A DNA stretch of 64,000 nucleotides from DATLLN01 sp963720885 (lineage in GTDB: Bacteria; Actinomycetota; Thermoleophilia; Gaiellales; JAICJC01): positions 124,001 through 188,000 of the forward strand of contig CAVRGW010000002.1 of NCBI GenBank assembly GCA_963720885.1. Reading direction: 5' to 3'. How positions within the stretch are numbered: the first letter of the stretch is position 1; the number at the start of each line of letters is the position of its first letter. The notes beneath the pieces were generated by a model. The model was not told the DNA's origin. It worked only from the letters and a program-made list of their open reading frames with translations, and searched no databases. The translations under genes were made by a program, and so were the position numbers. Shown here piece after piece: positions 8,002 through 17,111 of the stretch.

Positions 8002-8497
8002 TCGCCTGATGCCGTGGCTGGGCCTCGCAGTGCGGCTGTTGGCATCGGGCATCTGGCTGGTCGCCGGCGTCGCGAAGCTGCTCGACGTGACCGCGTTCGA
8101 GCAGCAGATCACCGCCTACAAGATGCTGCCCGACGGCACGGTGACGCTCGCGGCGTACGGCATCCCGCTGCTCGAGATCGTGCTCGGCATCTACCTGCTG
8201 GTCGGCGCTCTGGTGCGCCCGGCGGCGATCGCGTCGTGCGGCCTGATGGTGGTGTTCATCATCGCCCAGTCTCAGGCGTGGGCCCGTGGCCTGTCCGTCG
8301 ACTGCGGCTGCTTCGGCAGCCTGCACAAGGAGACGATCGGCGCCGGGAGCGTGCTCCGCGACCTCGCGATGCTGGTGCCCAGCGCCATCCTGGTGTGGCG
8401 CCCGGCGCGCAAGTGGTCGGTCGACGAGCACCTGCTGGGCCGCCCGGACGGCTTCGCCCTCAGGTCCGAGGCGCTGGCGCCGATGGAAGGGCCATGA
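7994..8497 (+). CDS. MauE/DoxX family redox membrane protein
   Basis: 167 residues with four membrane helices (~8-28, 52-71, 75-93, 119-135). A conserved dicysteine motif DCGCFG (Cys104, Cys106) lies between helices 3 and 4, as in MauE-type proteins that handle disulfide formation with a thioredoxin-like partner. Overlap of 8 nt with the upstream TlpA-like gene and of 4 nt (ATGA) with the next gene makes a tight three-gene operon. It probably passes electrons or disulfides to the TlpA-like protein outside the membrane. No methylamine dehydrogenase genes are present, so a mau role is unlikely. Confidence 0.8.
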   Translation: MTDRLMPWLGLAVRLLASGIWLVAGVAKLLDVTAFEQQITAYKMLPDGTVTLAAYGIPLLEIVLGIYLLVGALVRPAAIASCGLMVVFIIAQSQAWARGLSVDCGCFGSLHKETIGAGSVLRDLAMLVPSAILVWRPARKWSVDEHLLGRPDGFALRSEALAPMEGP

Positions 8498-9372
8498 TCC
8501 GCCGCGTACTCGCCGTCCCCGCCCTGGCCGCAGCGATGCTGGCCGTCGGCGGGCCGGCCACGGCGTCCGCCGGGACGATGACGCTGGGCGCGTACTCCGG
8601 TCTCGGCGCGTGGATCGACATCTACGACGGCAACCTGATGAAGACGCCCGACCGCACCGCGGCGGCGCTCAGGGCGCGCGGCGTGAACACGATCTACCTC
8701 GAGACCGGCAACAGCTCGGCGAAGGATGCGTTCGTCCGGCCGGCCGCGGCCGCGTCGCTGATCCAATCCGCGCATAGGCGCGGCATGAAGGTGGTCGCCT
8801 GGTACCTGCCGACCCTGGTCGACCAGGGCAAGGATCAGCGCCGGGCGCTCGGCGCGATCCGCTTCCGCACGCCGCTCGGGCAGTCGTTCGACGGGTTCGC
8901 GCTGGACATCGAGTCTCCCGCCGTGCGCACCGTCAGCATCCGCAACGCGCGGCTGCTCGCGGTCTCCGCGTACCTGCGGCGGTGGGCGCCCTCCGGGGCG
9001 AAGCTGGGCGCGATCATTCCGGCGCCGCGCGGCATGCAGCTGTCACCGACCTACTGGCCGAACTTCCCGTACGTCGGCCTGGCGTCGATCTACGACATGT
9101 TCGCCCCGATGGGCTACTACACGAACCGGGTCAGCGGCGAGCGCGACGCGTACCTGTACACGTGGATGAATGCGCGGATCATCTGGCACGAGACCGGCGA
9201 CCCGACGATCCCCGTGCACATGATCGGCGGGGGTGCCGGAGCGACCACGCACGCCGAGGTGCACGGCTTCGTGCAGGCCGTGCGCGACCTCGGGCTGCCC
9301 GGCGGCAGCCTGTACGACGCCGCGACGACACGCGACTTCGCGTGGCGCGAGCTCGCCGTCCTCCACCGCTAG
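8494..9372 (+). CDS. Secreted TIM-barrel, putative glycoside-hydrolase-like protein
   Basis: 292 residues with a signal peptide (~1-26, ending ATASAG). The rest has alternating strands and helices of a TIM barrel: a strand reading GVNTIYLETG, MKVVAWYLP, DGFALDIES and MFAPMGYYTN in the order seen in glycosidase-like barrels. The acidic residues in ALDIES could be catalytic. I do not recognise a specific family, so the glycosidase role is only an inference from fold-like patterns. Its ATG overlaps the MauE stop (ATGA), so it may be a client of the upstream redox pair, although few cysteines are visible in it. Confidence 0.65.
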   Translation: MIRRVLAVPALAAAMLAVGGPATASAGTMTLGAYSGLGAWIDIYDGNLMKTPDRTAAALRARGVNTIYLETGNSSAKDAFVRPAAAASLIQSAHRRGMKVVAWYLPTLVDQGKDQRRALGAIRFRTPLGQSFDGFALDIESPAVRTVSIRNARLLAVSAYLRRWAPSGAKLGAIIPAPRGMQLSPTYWPNFPYVGLASIYDMFAPMGYYTNRVSGERDAYLYTWMNARIIWHETGDPTIPVHMIGGGAGATTHAEVHGFVQAVRDLGLPGGSLYDAATTRDFAWRELAVLHR

Positions 9373-9382
9373 GCGACCGACG

Positions 9383-10594
9383 TCAGGCGGCGTCGTTGTG
9401 CCGCGCCGAGACGACCTCGCTCAGCTCCGGTGCCTGCAGGGTGCGCACCTGCTTGTCCACCGGCTCGAGCTCGGCGATCTCGGCCGAGGGGCCGACGGCC
9501 CCGTGCTCGCTGAACCGGCGGGCGCTGACCAGCACCCGCGTCTCCAGCGAGCCGACGGTCTTGTTGTAGCTGTCCACCGCTCCCGTCAGCCGGCGCCCGA
9601 GCGTGCCCAGATGCTCGGCCATCGTGCCCAGCCGGCTGTAGACCTCGCGGCCCAGCTCGCTGATCTCGCGGGCGTTCTCGGCCACCTTCTCCTGCTGCCA
9701 GCCGTAGTGAACGGCGCGCAGCAGCGCGATCAGCGTGGTCGGCGTCGCGATCAGCACCTGCTGGGCGACGCCTTCTTCGATCAGCGTGGGATCGGCCTCG
9801 AGTGCGGCGTTCAGGAAGTGCTCTCCGGGCAGGAACAGCAGCACGAAGTCCGGCGCGTCGGCGAACTGCGACCAGTAGCTCTTGGCCGACAGCTTGCGCA
9901 CGTGTTCGCGCAGCAGCCGGGCGTGGGACTGGAGGTGGGCGTCGCGCTGGTGCTCGTCGGTCGATTCGTAGGCGTCGAGGAACGACTGCAGCGGCGCCTT
10001 GGCGTCGACCACCACCTGCTTGCCGCCTGGCAGCCGGACGATCAGGTCGGGCCGCAGCTGCCGGTCGTCGTCGCGCACCGTCGCCTGCTCGACGAAGTCG
10101 CTGTAGCGGGTCATGCCGGCCATCTCGACGACGTTGCGCAGCTGCAGCTCGCCCCAGCGCCCGCGGGTCTGCGGCTTGCGCAGGGCGGCGACCAGCGCCC
10201 CCGTTTCGCCGCGCAGCCGGTCCTGCGACTCGACCATCGTCCGCAGCTGCTCCTGGAGCATGGTCGTCGTCTGGACGCGGTCGCGGTCGAGCCGCTCGAG
10301 GCGACCGTCCACCCGCGTCAGCGACTCGCTCAGCGGCCGCACCATGTCGGCGACGGCCTTCTCCCGCTTCTCCATCTCGCTGCGCGACTCCGCCTGCTGG
10401 CGGCTCATCGACTCGTTGTGCAGCTGGAGCAGCTGCTCGTTGCTGGCCCGCAGCAGCTGGGCCAGCCGCTCGCCCGAGCCCTCACGCTCGTGAGACAGCT
10501 CGCGCTGCAGCGTGACCATGCGCCCGCGCAGCGCGGCGAGGGCGGCCAGGCCGCCGATCACGATGCCGAGGACGATGAGCAGAAGCGATTGCAT
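9383..10594 (-). CDS. rmuC: DNA recombination protein RmuC
   Basis: 403 residues. One N-terminal membrane helix (~3-21) is followed by a long charged coiled coil (~25-125). The RmuC nuclease-like domain follows with GRWGELQLRNVVEMAGM (~146-162), a DLIVRLPGGKQVVVDAK segment and an SPxxLxALLR-like motif (TPTTLIALLRAV). E. coli RmuC limits inversions at short inverted repeats and has a PD-(D/E)XK-like fold. Starting at the ATG at 10594 puts the membrane helix at the very N-terminus, as expected. It lies 17 nt after the MMPL gene stop and is probably co-transcribed with it. Confidence 0.88.
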   Translation of the reverse strand: MQSLLLIVLGIVIGGLAALAALRGRMVTLQRELSHEREGSGERLAQLLRASNEQLLQLHNESMSRQQAESRSEMEKREKAVADMVRPLSESLTRVDGRLERLDRDRVQTTTMLQEQLRTMVESQDRLRGETGALVAALRKPQTRGRWGELQLRNVVEMAGMTRYSDFVEQATVRDDDRQLRPDLIVRLPGGKQVVVDAKAPLQSFLDAYESTDEHQRDAHLQSHARLLREHVRKLSAKSYWSQFADAPDFVLLFLPGEHFLNAALEADPTLIEEGVAQQVLIATPTTLIALLRAVHYGWQQEKVAENAREISELGREVYSRLGTMAEHLGTLGRRLTGAVDSYNKTVGSLETRVLVSARRFSEHGAVGPSAEIAELEPVDKQVRTLQAPELSEVVSARHNDAA

Positions 10595-10611
10595 CCGGAC
10601 GAAGAAGCATG

Positions 10612-12771
10612 TCAGGCGTGCCGGACGGACACGGGCCGCTCGTAGGCCACGTGCGGCAGGATGCGGTCGAGCCAGTCCGGCATCCACCAGTTCCACTCGC
10701 CCAGCAGGCGCATCGCCGCGGGCACCAGCACGAGCCGCGTGACGGTGGCGTCGATGAAGATCGCGACCGCCAGGCCGAGGCCGATCTCCTTGATCGCCGG
10801 CACGCCGGTCAGCGCAAAGCTGGCGAACACCGTGGTCATGATCAGCGCGGCGGAGGTGATGATGCGGGCGCTCGACGCCAGGCCCTCCTCCACCGCCTTC
10901 GCGTTGTCGCCCGTCTCGGCGTAGCGCTCGCGGATCCGCGACAGCAGGAACACCTCGTAGTCCATCGCCAGGCCGAAGGTGATGGCCAGCATCAGCGCCG
11001 GGTTCAGGGTGTTGATATGCCCCAGCGAGTGGTACCCGGTGAAGTCGAGCCAACCCCACTGGAACACCATCACGATCACGCCGTAGGCGGCGCCGATCGA
11101 GAGCAGGTTCATGATCACTGCCTTGAGAGGCAACAGCACCGACCGCAGCAGCACGAGCAGCACCAGGTAGCACAGCACGAGCACCAGCACCATCACCTTC
11201 CAGAGGTCGCCGCCGACCTCCTCGTTGAGGTCGTGGTTGAAGGCCGAGACGCCGTCCACGTCGGCCTCGACGCCGCGCGACCCGGCCGCCTCGTGCGCCA
11301 CCATCGTCCGCACGCGCGGCACCAGCACGTCCACCGCCTGCGACGACTCCGGGTCGACGCCCAGATAGCCGACAACCAGCAGCCCGCCGGCGACCGGCTC
11401 CACGGTGGCCCTGGTGATCAGCGGGTCGTCGCCCAGCCTCGCCGTGATCCGCCGGGCGAGGCCATCCGCTGAAACGCCTGCCGGACGAACCAGCACGTCG
11501 ATCGATCCCTCACGGCCCTGGCCGACGCCGGTGATCCGGCTGGTCAGCAGCGCGGTGCCCACGCGCACGTCGGTCGACCGCGGCAGCTGCTCCAGGGCGC
11601 GGTTCTGCGTGACCATCGAGAGCGCCGGGATGGTCAGTGCGATCAACAGCGCCGCGGCGCCGACGAAGCACAACAAGGGCCGGCGCATGACGCCAGCCGT
11701 CCACCGCTGCCAGAAGCCGGACGAGGCCGGCGAGGTGCTCCTCCGCCGTCGCCGCCCGATGCGGCCGCTGTTGACGCGGCGGCCGACGATCGCCAGCAGC
11801 GCCGGCAGCAGCGTGAGGGTTGCCGCGATCGTGACCGCGACCACCATGATCGCCGCCAGCGCCATCGACTGCACAGCGCGCACAGGGACGATCCAGATCG
11901 AGGCCAGCGACACGATCACAGTGATGCCTGAGAAGACGACGGCCGTGCCGGAGGTGCGCATCGCGGTCGCCACGGCGGTCTCGACCACGGCGCCGTCCTC
12001 GAGCTCGTCGCGGAAGCGCGCGAGGACGAACATCGAGTAGTCGACGGCGACGCCGATCCCGATCATCGTCACCATGGTGGTCGCGTAGACCGAGACCTCG
12101 GTGGCCGACGCGACGGCGTAGACCCCGGCGAAGGTGATGACCACCGAGAACAGGCCGAGCAGCGCCGGCAGCAGGGCGGCGACCACGGCGCCGAACAGCA
12201 CCAGCAGCACGATCAGGATCACCGGTGAGGACAGCGCCTCGGCCTGGCGCAGATCGTCCTCGGTGATCTGCTGGAACGTCGCGTAGTTCGCGGACGCGCC
12301 CAGCAGGAACGTCCGGGTCGGACCGTCCGTGACCTGCAGCGCATCCTTCAACCGGCGCGACAGCTCGAGCGACTTGTTCTGGTCGACGCGAGCGTAGCCG
12401 GTGAGGGCAACGGTGGCCTTGTCCGGTGATACGGCGACGTCCGACCGCATGCGCACCTGCGGGAACTGCTTCGCAACGCCGCTCCGCAGCTGCGCCTCGC
12501 GGGCGGCCGCCTCCTGCGCGGTCGGGGCGGCGATCAGGAACGTGAACGCGTACGCCCCGCCGCCCGGCTGGCTGTTCAGGTAGTCGATCACCTTCTCCGA
12601 CTGTGAGCCCGGCACGTCGAATCCACCGGACGACAGCACGCCCTGGGCCTTACCCGAGAACGGCAGGGCCACCAGCAGCAGCACGAACCAGGCGGCGACA
12701 AACCACCGGCGGCGCCTGACCGCTGCGCCGCTGACCGTTGCGATGAGCGACTCCATGCCCATCCGCATCAT
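10612..12771 (-). CDS. MMPL/RND family transporter
   Basis: 719 residues. Two repeats each have one helix, a ~150-residue extracytoplasmic loop and five helices. The second halves carry GIGVAVDYSMFVLARFRDE and ITFGLAMDYEVFLLSRIRE, where the Asp-Tyr pairs are the proton-relay motif of the MMPL/MmpL family. Such proteins export lipids or hydrophobic compounds using the proton gradient. Shorter than mycobacterial MmpL proteins (~950 aa) and closer to the Streptomyces-type export proteins. Several ATGs lie at 12771-12756 and the exact start is uncertain. It faces away from the tRNA-Gly gene. Confidence 0.85.
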   Translation of the reverse strand: MMRMGMESLIATVSGAAVRRRRWFVAAWFVLLLVALPFSGKAQGVLSSGGFDVPGSQSEKVIDYLNSQPGGGAYAFTFLIAAPTAQEAAAREAQLRSGVAKQFPQVRMRSDVAVSPDKATVALTGYARVDQNKSLELSRRLKDALQVTDGPTRTFLLGASANYATFQQITEDDLRQAEALSSPVILIVLLVLFGAVVAALLPALLGLFSVVITFAGVYAVASATEVSVYATTMVTMIGIGVAVDYSMFVLARFRDELEDGAVVETAVATAMRTSGTAVVFSGITVIVSLASIWIVPVRAVQSMALAAIMVVAVTIAATLTLLPALLAIVGRRVNSGRIGRRRRRSTSPASSGFWQRWTAGVMRRPLLCFVGAAALLIALTIPALSMVTQNRALEQLPRSTDVRVGTALLTSRITGVGQGREGSIDVLVRPAGVSADGLARRITARLGDDPLITRATVEPVAGGLLVVGYLGVDPESSQAVDVLVPRVRTMVAHEAAGSRGVEADVDGVSAFNHDLNEEVGGDLWKVMVLVLVLCYLVLLVLLRSVLLPLKAVIMNLLSIGAAYGVIVMVFQWGWLDFTGYHSLGHINTLNPALMLAITFGLAMDYEVFLLSRIRERYAETGDNAKAVEEGLASSARIITSAALIMTTVFASFALTGVPAIKEIGLGLAVAIFIDATVTRLVLVPAAMRLLGEWNWWMPDWLDRILPHVAYERPVSVRHA

Positions 12772-12788
12772 CTACGATGGATCGTCCT

Positions 12789-12859
12789 GCGGGCGTAGCT
12801 CAATGGTAGAGCCGGAGCCTTCCAAGCTTCAGACGGGGGTTCGACTCCCCTCGCCCGCT
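12789..12859 (+). tRNA. tRNA-Gly(TCC)
   Basis: Complete cloverleaf: acceptor GCGGGCG pairs with CGCCCGC (discriminator T), D-arm GCTC/GAGC, anticodon arm GGAGC-CTTCCAA-GCTTC giving anticodon TCC, and T-loop TTCGACT. There is one G-T pair in the anticodon stem and one in the T stem. CCA is not encoded, so the enzyme at 47857 would have to add it if it is a CCA-adding enzyme. Confidence 0.95.
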
Positions 12860-13145
12860 TCTTCTTCTCGCTCCTTCTTCTTCTCTTCCTCGTCGTGTTC
12901 TTCCCTCTGCTCCTTCTCCTTGTCTGGCCGGCGTGCGGCATGAATCGATCGCATGAGAGTGCTGGGCAGCGGTCGGTGCTGGCGAGCACGATGCACGGAC
13001 GATCCGCGGGTCGACGCCGTCTTCATTTCGGCGTCACGTAGCTGCCACAGCGTCGCCGTGGTAGTGACGATGACGACAATGCCTTGCTCGTCCGGGAGGC
13101 GGTCGCTTCTGGTACACCGCCGCGACGCTCGACGCGCCGGCTGCG
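12860..13145. other. Gene-poor stretch with pyrimidine-rich tract after tRNA-Gly
   Basis: No convincing gene. The first ~70 nt after the tRNA are nearly all C and T on the plus strand (CTT-rich, ~12860-12930), giving a Lys/Glu-rich frame on the other strand that continues antisense through the tRNA and is probably not real. The remaining ~200 nt hold no RNA, repeat or terminator that I can support. Confidence 0.6.
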
Positions 13146-15935
13146 CTATCGAGCGGCGGTCGCGAGGTGGTCCGAGGAATGCCGTCGGATCAGGTATCGG
13201 CGCACCTCGTCGGCGCCCCAGACGATGAACGGGAATGGGAGGACGAAGGCGAGCTGCGTCGCGTCGAGCGCGGCGGTGCCGAGCAGGTGCTGGAACGGAG
13301 GTGCGTAGATCAGGAGTGCCGCCAATACGAGTTCGAATCCGATGCCCCAGAGCAGGAGTCGGTTTGAGAATACGCCGACGGCGTGAAGCGATACGCGGTC
13401 GGTGCGAGCGGCGAAAGCGGTGCCTATCTGGCCCGTGATCATTCCCAGCATGGTCATGGTGGTGGCTTGCTGGTATGCGTGATGCAGTGGGGAGCCGGCG
13501 CCCGTCGGGTCACCGAGGTGCCAGCCCGCCTGGATGAGCACGTAGAAGAATCCCGACATTGCCAGTACCGCGCAGATCAACCCCAGAAACAGCCACGCGC
13601 GCAACAGCATGGACCGTCGGATGATCCCTTCTGAGCGCGGACGTGGGAGCCGATCCATCAGACCGGGCTCGGCGGGCTCACGGCCGAGAGCGAGCGCCGG
13701 CAGCGTCTCGGTGCCAACGTCGAAGGCAAGGAGTTGCAGCACCGTGAGTGGTAGCGGGATGGCGCCCCCGGCGAGTGCGAAGACCAGGAACGGTGTCACC
13801 TCCGGAGTGGTGTGGGCGAAGATGTAAAGCATGAACTTGCGGATGTTGTCGTAGACGCGTCGCCCGGCTTGGACAGCGTCGGCGATGGTCGCGAAGTTGT
13901 CATCGGTCAGCACCATCACCGAGGCCTCGCGGGCGACGTCGGTGCCGGACTGGCCCATCGCGATGCCGATGTCGGCGCGGCGAAGCGCAGGCGCGTCGTT
14001 CACGCCGTCTCCCGTCATTGCAATCACCTCGCCATGTGAGCGCAGCGCATCGGCTATCCGCAGCTTCTCTTCGGGCGAGCTACGCGCGAAGATCAACTCC
14101 TCCGTCTGCTGCAACACATCATCAAGCTCATCCTCGCTCATCACAGCCAGTTGTTCACCCGTGATGACCCTGGGGCTCGGCCCGGTAAGTCCGACTTGGG
14201 CTGCGATCGCGGTCGCCGTGTGTGGATGATCACCGGTGACCATGATGATCCGGATTCCCGCGTGACGGCAGGTTGCCACCGCCGCGGCGACCTCGGCGCG
14301 TGGCGGGTCGAGCATCGCCACCAGGCCAAGCAACAGGAGGCCCGTCTCAGCCTGCTCGCGGTGTTCGGGGAGCGGGTCGTCGGGCTCCAGCCTTCGCGTT
14401 GCCAGCGCGAGCACCCGCAAGCCTTGATCCGCATACGAGTCCACGGCGTTGGTCGCCAGATCTCGCATCTCATCGTCGATCGCCTGCTCCGTTCCGTCCG
14501 CCCCCGCGACAGTGGCGCAGCGCGGTAGCACCATTTCGGGTGCACCCTTGGTATCGACCCAGACCGTTCCGTCGCGCTCATCGATGGTGGACATCAACTT
14601 GAGTGCGGGATCGAAATGGAACTGCTGTCGCCGGCTCCGCAGACGTTCCGCATGATCCACGCTCACGCCCAGCGTCGCCGCGACGTCCAACAACGCAAGC
14701 TCGGTAGGATCACCCAGGCGTTGGCTCGAACCGCCGGTCTGGGCGTTGTTGCACGCCGCCATCACGACGGCAAGGGCAAGGCTGGGCTCCGCCGGAAACG
14801 GCGGGGCGGAGGAATGCGCACGCACGTCGCCTGCCATGGCGTCTACGGACAGATCCACGCCCCCTATCCAGATCCGGGACACGCGCATCCGGTTCTCGGT
14901 CAGCGTCCCGGTCTTGTCGGTGCAGATCACGCTCGTTGAGCCAAGCGTTTCGATGGCGCTCAATCGCTTCACGACCGCACCGCGCCGCACCAACTCGCGA
15001 CCACCCACCGCTAGGGCAAGCGTGATCACCGGCAACAACCCTTCGGGAACGTTGCCAACCAGCAATCCCACTGCAAAGACGACCGCGTTCGTGAGCGACA
15101 ACCCCGCTCCGAACATCGCCACCGGGATGAAGAGGACGCCTGTCACGACGGCGATCAGCGCGATCAACCACGCCACCCGCCGCACTTGCCGCTCGAGCGG
15201 GCTCTCATCCACCTGCACCCGCTCCGACAGCGCTGCGATCCGGCCGATCTCGGTACGCATACCGGTCGCGAACACAACCGCAGTCGCCTCACCACCAGTG
15301 CAGGTCGTGCCTGAGAACACCACGTCACGCGCCTGCAACAGCGGCTCGCCTGTCCCGATCACGTCCGCCGAGCGATACGCCGGCATCGACTCGCCGGTAA
15401 GCGTCGAGAGATCGACTTCCACCCCCCCGGTCAGGATCCGCGCGTCTGCCGATACACCGTCGCCTTCCTCGATCACCAGCACGTCACCAGGCACCAGCGA
15501 TGAGGCGTCGATCACCAGGATGCGACCATCGCGTAGCACCTTCGCCTCGCTCGGCAGATACTGCGCGAGCGCCTCGACTGCCCGCTCTGCCTGGGCCTCC
15601 TGAACAAAGGCGAACACCGCATTGATCACGATCACCACCACGATCGCGATGGCGACCGCACCGATCCCTGCCGCCCACGCCAATCCCGCTGCCGCCCACA
15701 GCAGCAGTGCCAACGGATGCGTGAACTGGCGCGCCAGAGCCCGCGGCCATCCCCGTCCACCTTGGCGTCGGAGGGCGTTCGCGCCGTACTGCAGCACTCG
15801 TCGCTCCGCCTCCCGCGACGACAGGCCCTGGCGCGAGGATCGGAGATCCCGAAGCAACCGATCGACACTGTCCGTCGGGTCGATCTGCTCGAGCGGTAGT
15901 TCCGAACCAGCCGCCTGCTCGTCGTCTTCACGCAT
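13146..15935 (-). CDS. P2-type cation-transporting P-type ATPase
   Basis: 929 residues. A cation-ATPase N-terminal domain (~20-90) precedes the actuator motif TGES (180-183), the M4 motif VPEGLLP (~296-302), the phosphorylation site DKTGTLT (Asp340) and the hinge MTGDGVNDAP (~640). Ten membrane helices are predicted. VPEGLLP in M4 and DVGTETLPAL in M6 resemble Na,K/H,K-type (P2C) pumps more than the IPEALP of SERCA-type calcium pumps, so the ion cannot be assigned. The ATG at 15935 has only a weak purine-rich stretch upstream. The DNA is visibly less GC-rich than neighbouring genes, with more A/T in third positions, which hints at acquisition by transfer beside the tRNA. Confidence 0.9.
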   Translation of the reverse strand: MREDDEQAAGSELPLEQIDPTDSVDRLLRDLRSSRQGLSSREAERRVLQYGANALRRQGGRGWPRALARQFTHPLALLLWAAAGLAWAAGIGAVAIAIVVVIVINAVFAFVQEAQAERAVEALAQYLPSEAKVLRDGRILVIDASSLVPGDVLVIEEGDGVSADARILTGGVEVDLSTLTGESMPAYRSADVIGTGEPLLQARDVVFSGTTCTGGEATAVVFATGMRTEIGRIAALSERVQVDESPLERQVRRVAWLIALIAVVTGVLFIPVAMFGAGLSLTNAVVFAVGLLVGNVPEGLLPVITLALAVGGRELVRRGAVVKRLSAIETLGSTSVICTDKTGTLTENRMRVSRIWIGGVDLSVDAMAGDVRAHSSAPPFPAEPSLALAVVMAACNNAQTGGSSQRLGDPTELALLDVAATLGVSVDHAERLRSRRQQFHFDPALKLMSTIDERDGTVWVDTKGAPEMVLPRCATVAGADGTEQAIDDEMRDLATNAVDSYADQGLRVLALATRRLEPDDPLPEHREQAETGLLLLGLVAMLDPPRAEVAAAVATCRHAGIRIIMVTGDHPHTATAIAAQVGLTGPSPRVITGEQLAVMSEDELDDVLQQTEELIFARSSPEEKLRIADALRSHGEVIAMTGDGVNDAPALRRADIGIAMGQSGTDVAREASVMVLTDDNFATIADAVQAGRRVYDNIRKFMLYIFAHTTPEVTPFLVFALAGGAIPLPLTVLQLLAFDVGTETLPALALGREPAEPGLMDRLPRPRSEGIIRRSMLLRAWLFLGLICAVLAMSGFFYVLIQAGWHLGDPTGAGSPLHHAYQQATTMTMLGMITGQIGTAFAARTDRVSLHAVGVFSNRLLLWGIGFELVLAALLIYAPPFQHLLGTAALDATQLAFVLPFPFIVWGADEVRRYLIRRHSSDHLATAAR

Positions 15936-16308
15936 CCAAGCCCTCGGGTCGAGAGTCTCGCGCCTGGCATCGCACCTGCACGTCAGCCTCGCTTCCCGAC
16001 CCCGACCACTCCGCCGTCAGCGCGTCAGGCAGGTCTCCGGGGCCCTCAGCGATCACGACTGAAGGAAACCTTCTGCATTCCCGCCAGGGTAGCCCGGCGC
16101 AGCGTCGCGCATTAACGGTGCGGCAGATCCTTGAGACTGGCCCTCCACTACGACCCCGCTGACAGCGGCGCTCGACCCGAGCTGGGTCTGGCGGGATTAT
16201 TGGAAGTCGGCGGACTTTTCGGAACTCGCCCTTCTCATCCCCACGTCTCGGGCGCCACTGCATCTGACGTGCGCCGGGCGGGCGCCAGACTCCACCGCCA
16301 GCCGGCGC
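15936..16308. other. Gene-free spacer between P-type ATPase and FabG-type gene
   Basis: 373 nt without a convincing gene. Frames open on both strands lack any recognisable protein character. It probably holds the ATPase promoter, since both flanking genes read leftward, but no clear -35/-10 pair was seen. No repeat of the tRNA-Gly 3' end was found by eye. Confidence 0.5.
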
Positions 16309-17052
16309 TCACATATAGAGCCCGCCGTTGATGTTCAGGCAGGTGCCGGTGATGTACTCGCCGTCTCGCACCAGGTAGAGCACCCCGCGCGCGATCTCCT
16401 CCGGCTCGCCGAAGCGGCCGAGCGGCACCCGGGCGAGCAGCTTCTCGCGAACGTGCTCGGAAACCCCGCGCAGCATGTCGGTGTCGATGAACCCCGGGCA
16501 GACGCAGTTGACGGTGACGCCGAAGCGGGCGACCTCGTACGCCAGGGTCTTCGTCCAGGCGATCAGGCCTCCCTTGGTCGCCGCGTAGTTGACCTGGCCG
16601 TAGTTGCCGAGCTGGCCAACGAAGCTGGAGATGGTGACGATGCGGCCGAAGCCCTGCTCGCACATCGGGTCGAGCACCGCCTTCGTCACGCGATGCGTCC
16701 CGACCAGGTTGGTGTCCACGACCTCGGCGAACTGCTGATCAGTCATCTTACGCATCGTGGTGTCGCGGTTGATCGCCGCGTTGTTGACAAGCACGTCGAT
16801 CCGGCCGAAACGCTCGATCGTCCGCTCCGCCAGCATCGCCCCCGTCGCGGGATCGGCGATCGAGCCCTGCAGCACGATCGCCTCCCTGCCGTTCACCGAG
16901 AGCTGATCGGCCAGCCCCTTCGCCTCGTCCACCGACCCCATGCAGTTGATGGCGACGTGGCAGCCGGCGCCGGCCAGCTCCAGCACGATGTCGCGTCCGA
17001 TACCCCGGGCGCCTCCCGTGACGATGGCTACCGTGCCGTCCAGCTCGACCAT
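16309..17052 (-). CDS. SDR-family 3-oxoacyl-ACP / acetoacetyl-CoA reductase (FabG/PhaB-like)
   Basis: 247 residues, the standard length. It has the cofactor motif TGGARGIG (~12-19), NNAAIN (~90-95), the catalytic SSF...YGQVNYAATKGG region (Ser ~141, Tyr ~154, Lys ~158), and a C-terminus TGTCLNINGGLYM typical of FabG/PhaB. It reduces 3-oxoacyl thioesters with NADPH. NCMGS after the second strand suggests NADP(H). No phaA or phaC neighbour is present, so fatty-acid or PHB use cannot be decided. The start ATG at 17052 has a good Shine-Dalgarno (GAGGGAG, 8 nt spacing). Confidence 0.88.
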   Translation of the reverse strand: MVELDGTVAIVTGGARGIGRDIVLELAGAGCHVAINCMGSVDEAKGLADQLSVNGREAIVLQGSIADPATGAMLAERTIERFGRIDVLVNNAAINRDTTMRKMTDQQFAEVVDTNLVGTHRVTKAVLDPMCEQGFGRIVTISSFVGQLGNYGQVNYAATKGGLIAWTKTLAYEVARFGVTVNCVCPGFIDTDMLRGVSEHVREKLLARVPLGRFGEPEEIARGVLYLVRDGEYITGTCLNINGGLYM

Positions 17053-17111
17053 GCGAGATTCTCCCTCGCCGGTGGCGGCCGTGCGCCGGGAAGCGCCCAG
17101 GGCTGAGTGCG

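Noticed and set aside
12829..13026. Minus-strand frame with a Lys/Glu-rich segment ending in GEGSRTPV
   Set aside because: It reads antisense through the tRNA-Gly gene; such translations of tRNA complements are a common artefact.
15936..16308. Right attachment site for a tRNA-Gly island
   Set aside because: No copy of the tRNA 3' end could be found by eye in this spacer, and no integrase is present.
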